The position numbers were made by a program, and so were the translations under genes. From NCBI GenBank assembly GCA_947165615.1, contig CAMVBD010000101.1, positions 1 to 6,009 of the forward strand: a DNA stretch of 6,009 nucleotides, written 5' to 3'. This document shows positions 5,676 to 6,009 of the stretch, in pieces; the first letter of the stretch is position 1; each line of letters opens with the position of its first letter. Below the pieces are notes generated by a model. It had not been told where the DNA came from. It saw nothing but the letters and a program-made list of their open reading frames with translations, and did not search any database. This DNA comes from an uncultured Clostridia bacterium. GTDB lineage: Bacteria > Bacillota > Clostridia > Oscillospirales > Acutalibacteraceae.

Positions 5676-6008
5676 TCAGTTTTTCAGCGAATGGATCGGC
5701 GCGGGGATTCGTCCACCGCGCGCAATGAACTTCGCGGGGGAGGAGAGTTCGACCGGCATAATGGGCGCGGTGCCGAGCAGACCGCCGAACACGGCGGAAT
5801 CCCCGGCCTTTTTGCCGACGACGGGGATCAGGCGCACGGCGGTGGTCTTGGTGTTCTGCACGCCGATGGCGATCTCATCCGCGATAATGCCGGAAATCAC
5901 GTCTTCGGGCGTGTCACCCGGTACGGCGATCATGTCGAGCCCGACCGAGCAGACGGCGGTCATGGCTTCGAGTTTTTGCAGCGTCAGGGTGCCGACCGTC
6001 GCGGCGTG
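5676..6008 (-). CDS. UPF0210 / DUF711 (PFL) family protein, C-terminal part (partial)
   Basis: The gene enters from the right edge and the last 110 codons are present, ending in TGA at 5678-5676. The visible part has the family's strongly conserved C-terminus: [63 protein letters not shown] and the terminal [14 protein letters not shown]. Full-length members are about 450 residues, so roughly three quarters lies outside the window. The frame stays open upstream of the internal ATG at 5963 to the window edge, so that ATG is not the start. The family is related in fold to pyruvate formate-lyase-like proteins; its reaction is not established. An intrinsic terminator follows directly, so it is probably not part of the sigma-serpin operon. 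Confidence 0.92.
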   Translation of the reverse strand, partial: HAATVGTLTLQKLEAMTAVCSVGLDMIAVPGDTPEDVISGIIADEIAIGVQNTKTTAVRLIPVVGKKAGDSAVFGGLLGTAPIMPVELSSPAKFIARGGRIPAPIHSLKN

Positions 6009-6009
6009 G

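Overview
The window looks like a chromosomal segment of a low-to-mid GC Firmicute, most likely a member of Clostridia related to the Oscillospiraceae. This is inferred from strong AGGAGG-type ribosome binding sites, a class A penicillin-binding protein with a lysine-rich cytoplasmic tail, the ECF sigma factor style (C-terminal 'KEG' tail, ATGA overlap with a membrane partner) and a bacterial serpin. No rRNA, tRNA, CRISPR array, insertion sequence or phage gene is visible.

Layout. Positions 1-95 hold the possible tail of an upstream + strand gene and its intrinsic terminator. An AT-rich stretch then carries a good housekeeping promoter (extended -10) that drives a two-gene + strand unit: a class A penicillin-binding protein (267-2534) and ruvX (2536-2958). 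The two are one nucleotide apart and probably translationally coupled. A hairpin at 2961-2985 terminates this unit and, from the other side, the convergent minus-strand group.

The minus-strand group, in transcription order, is: the 3' end of a UPF0210/DUF711 (PFL) family gene entering from the right edge (ending 5676); its terminator (5637-5658); an ECF sigma factor (5586-5026); a membrane-anchored extracellular serpin (5029-3413) whose start codon overlaps the sigma stop codon; and a small SCP2-like lipid-binding domain protein (3349-2984). The ribosome binding site of the last gene is buried in a long hairpin.

The + strand pair builds peptidoglycan (PBP) and does housekeeping nucleic acid work (RuvX). 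The most notable element is the sigma/serpin pair. The serpin gene encodes a short charged cytoplasmic N-terminus, one transmembrane helix, a Pro/Ala/Ser/Thr-rich spacer and a full serpin fold outside the cell. Its position directly after, and overlapping, an ECF sigma gene is where anti-sigma factors usually lie. The product may therefore be a combined anti-sigma/protease-sensing protein. That role is inference; the architecture and gene arrangement can be read in the sequence.

Start corrections made here: PBP at 267 (not 219), SCP2 at 3349 (not GTG 3355), sigma at TTG 5586 (not GTG 5625), and RuvX at 2536 rather than as a longer frame reaching back into the PBP gene.
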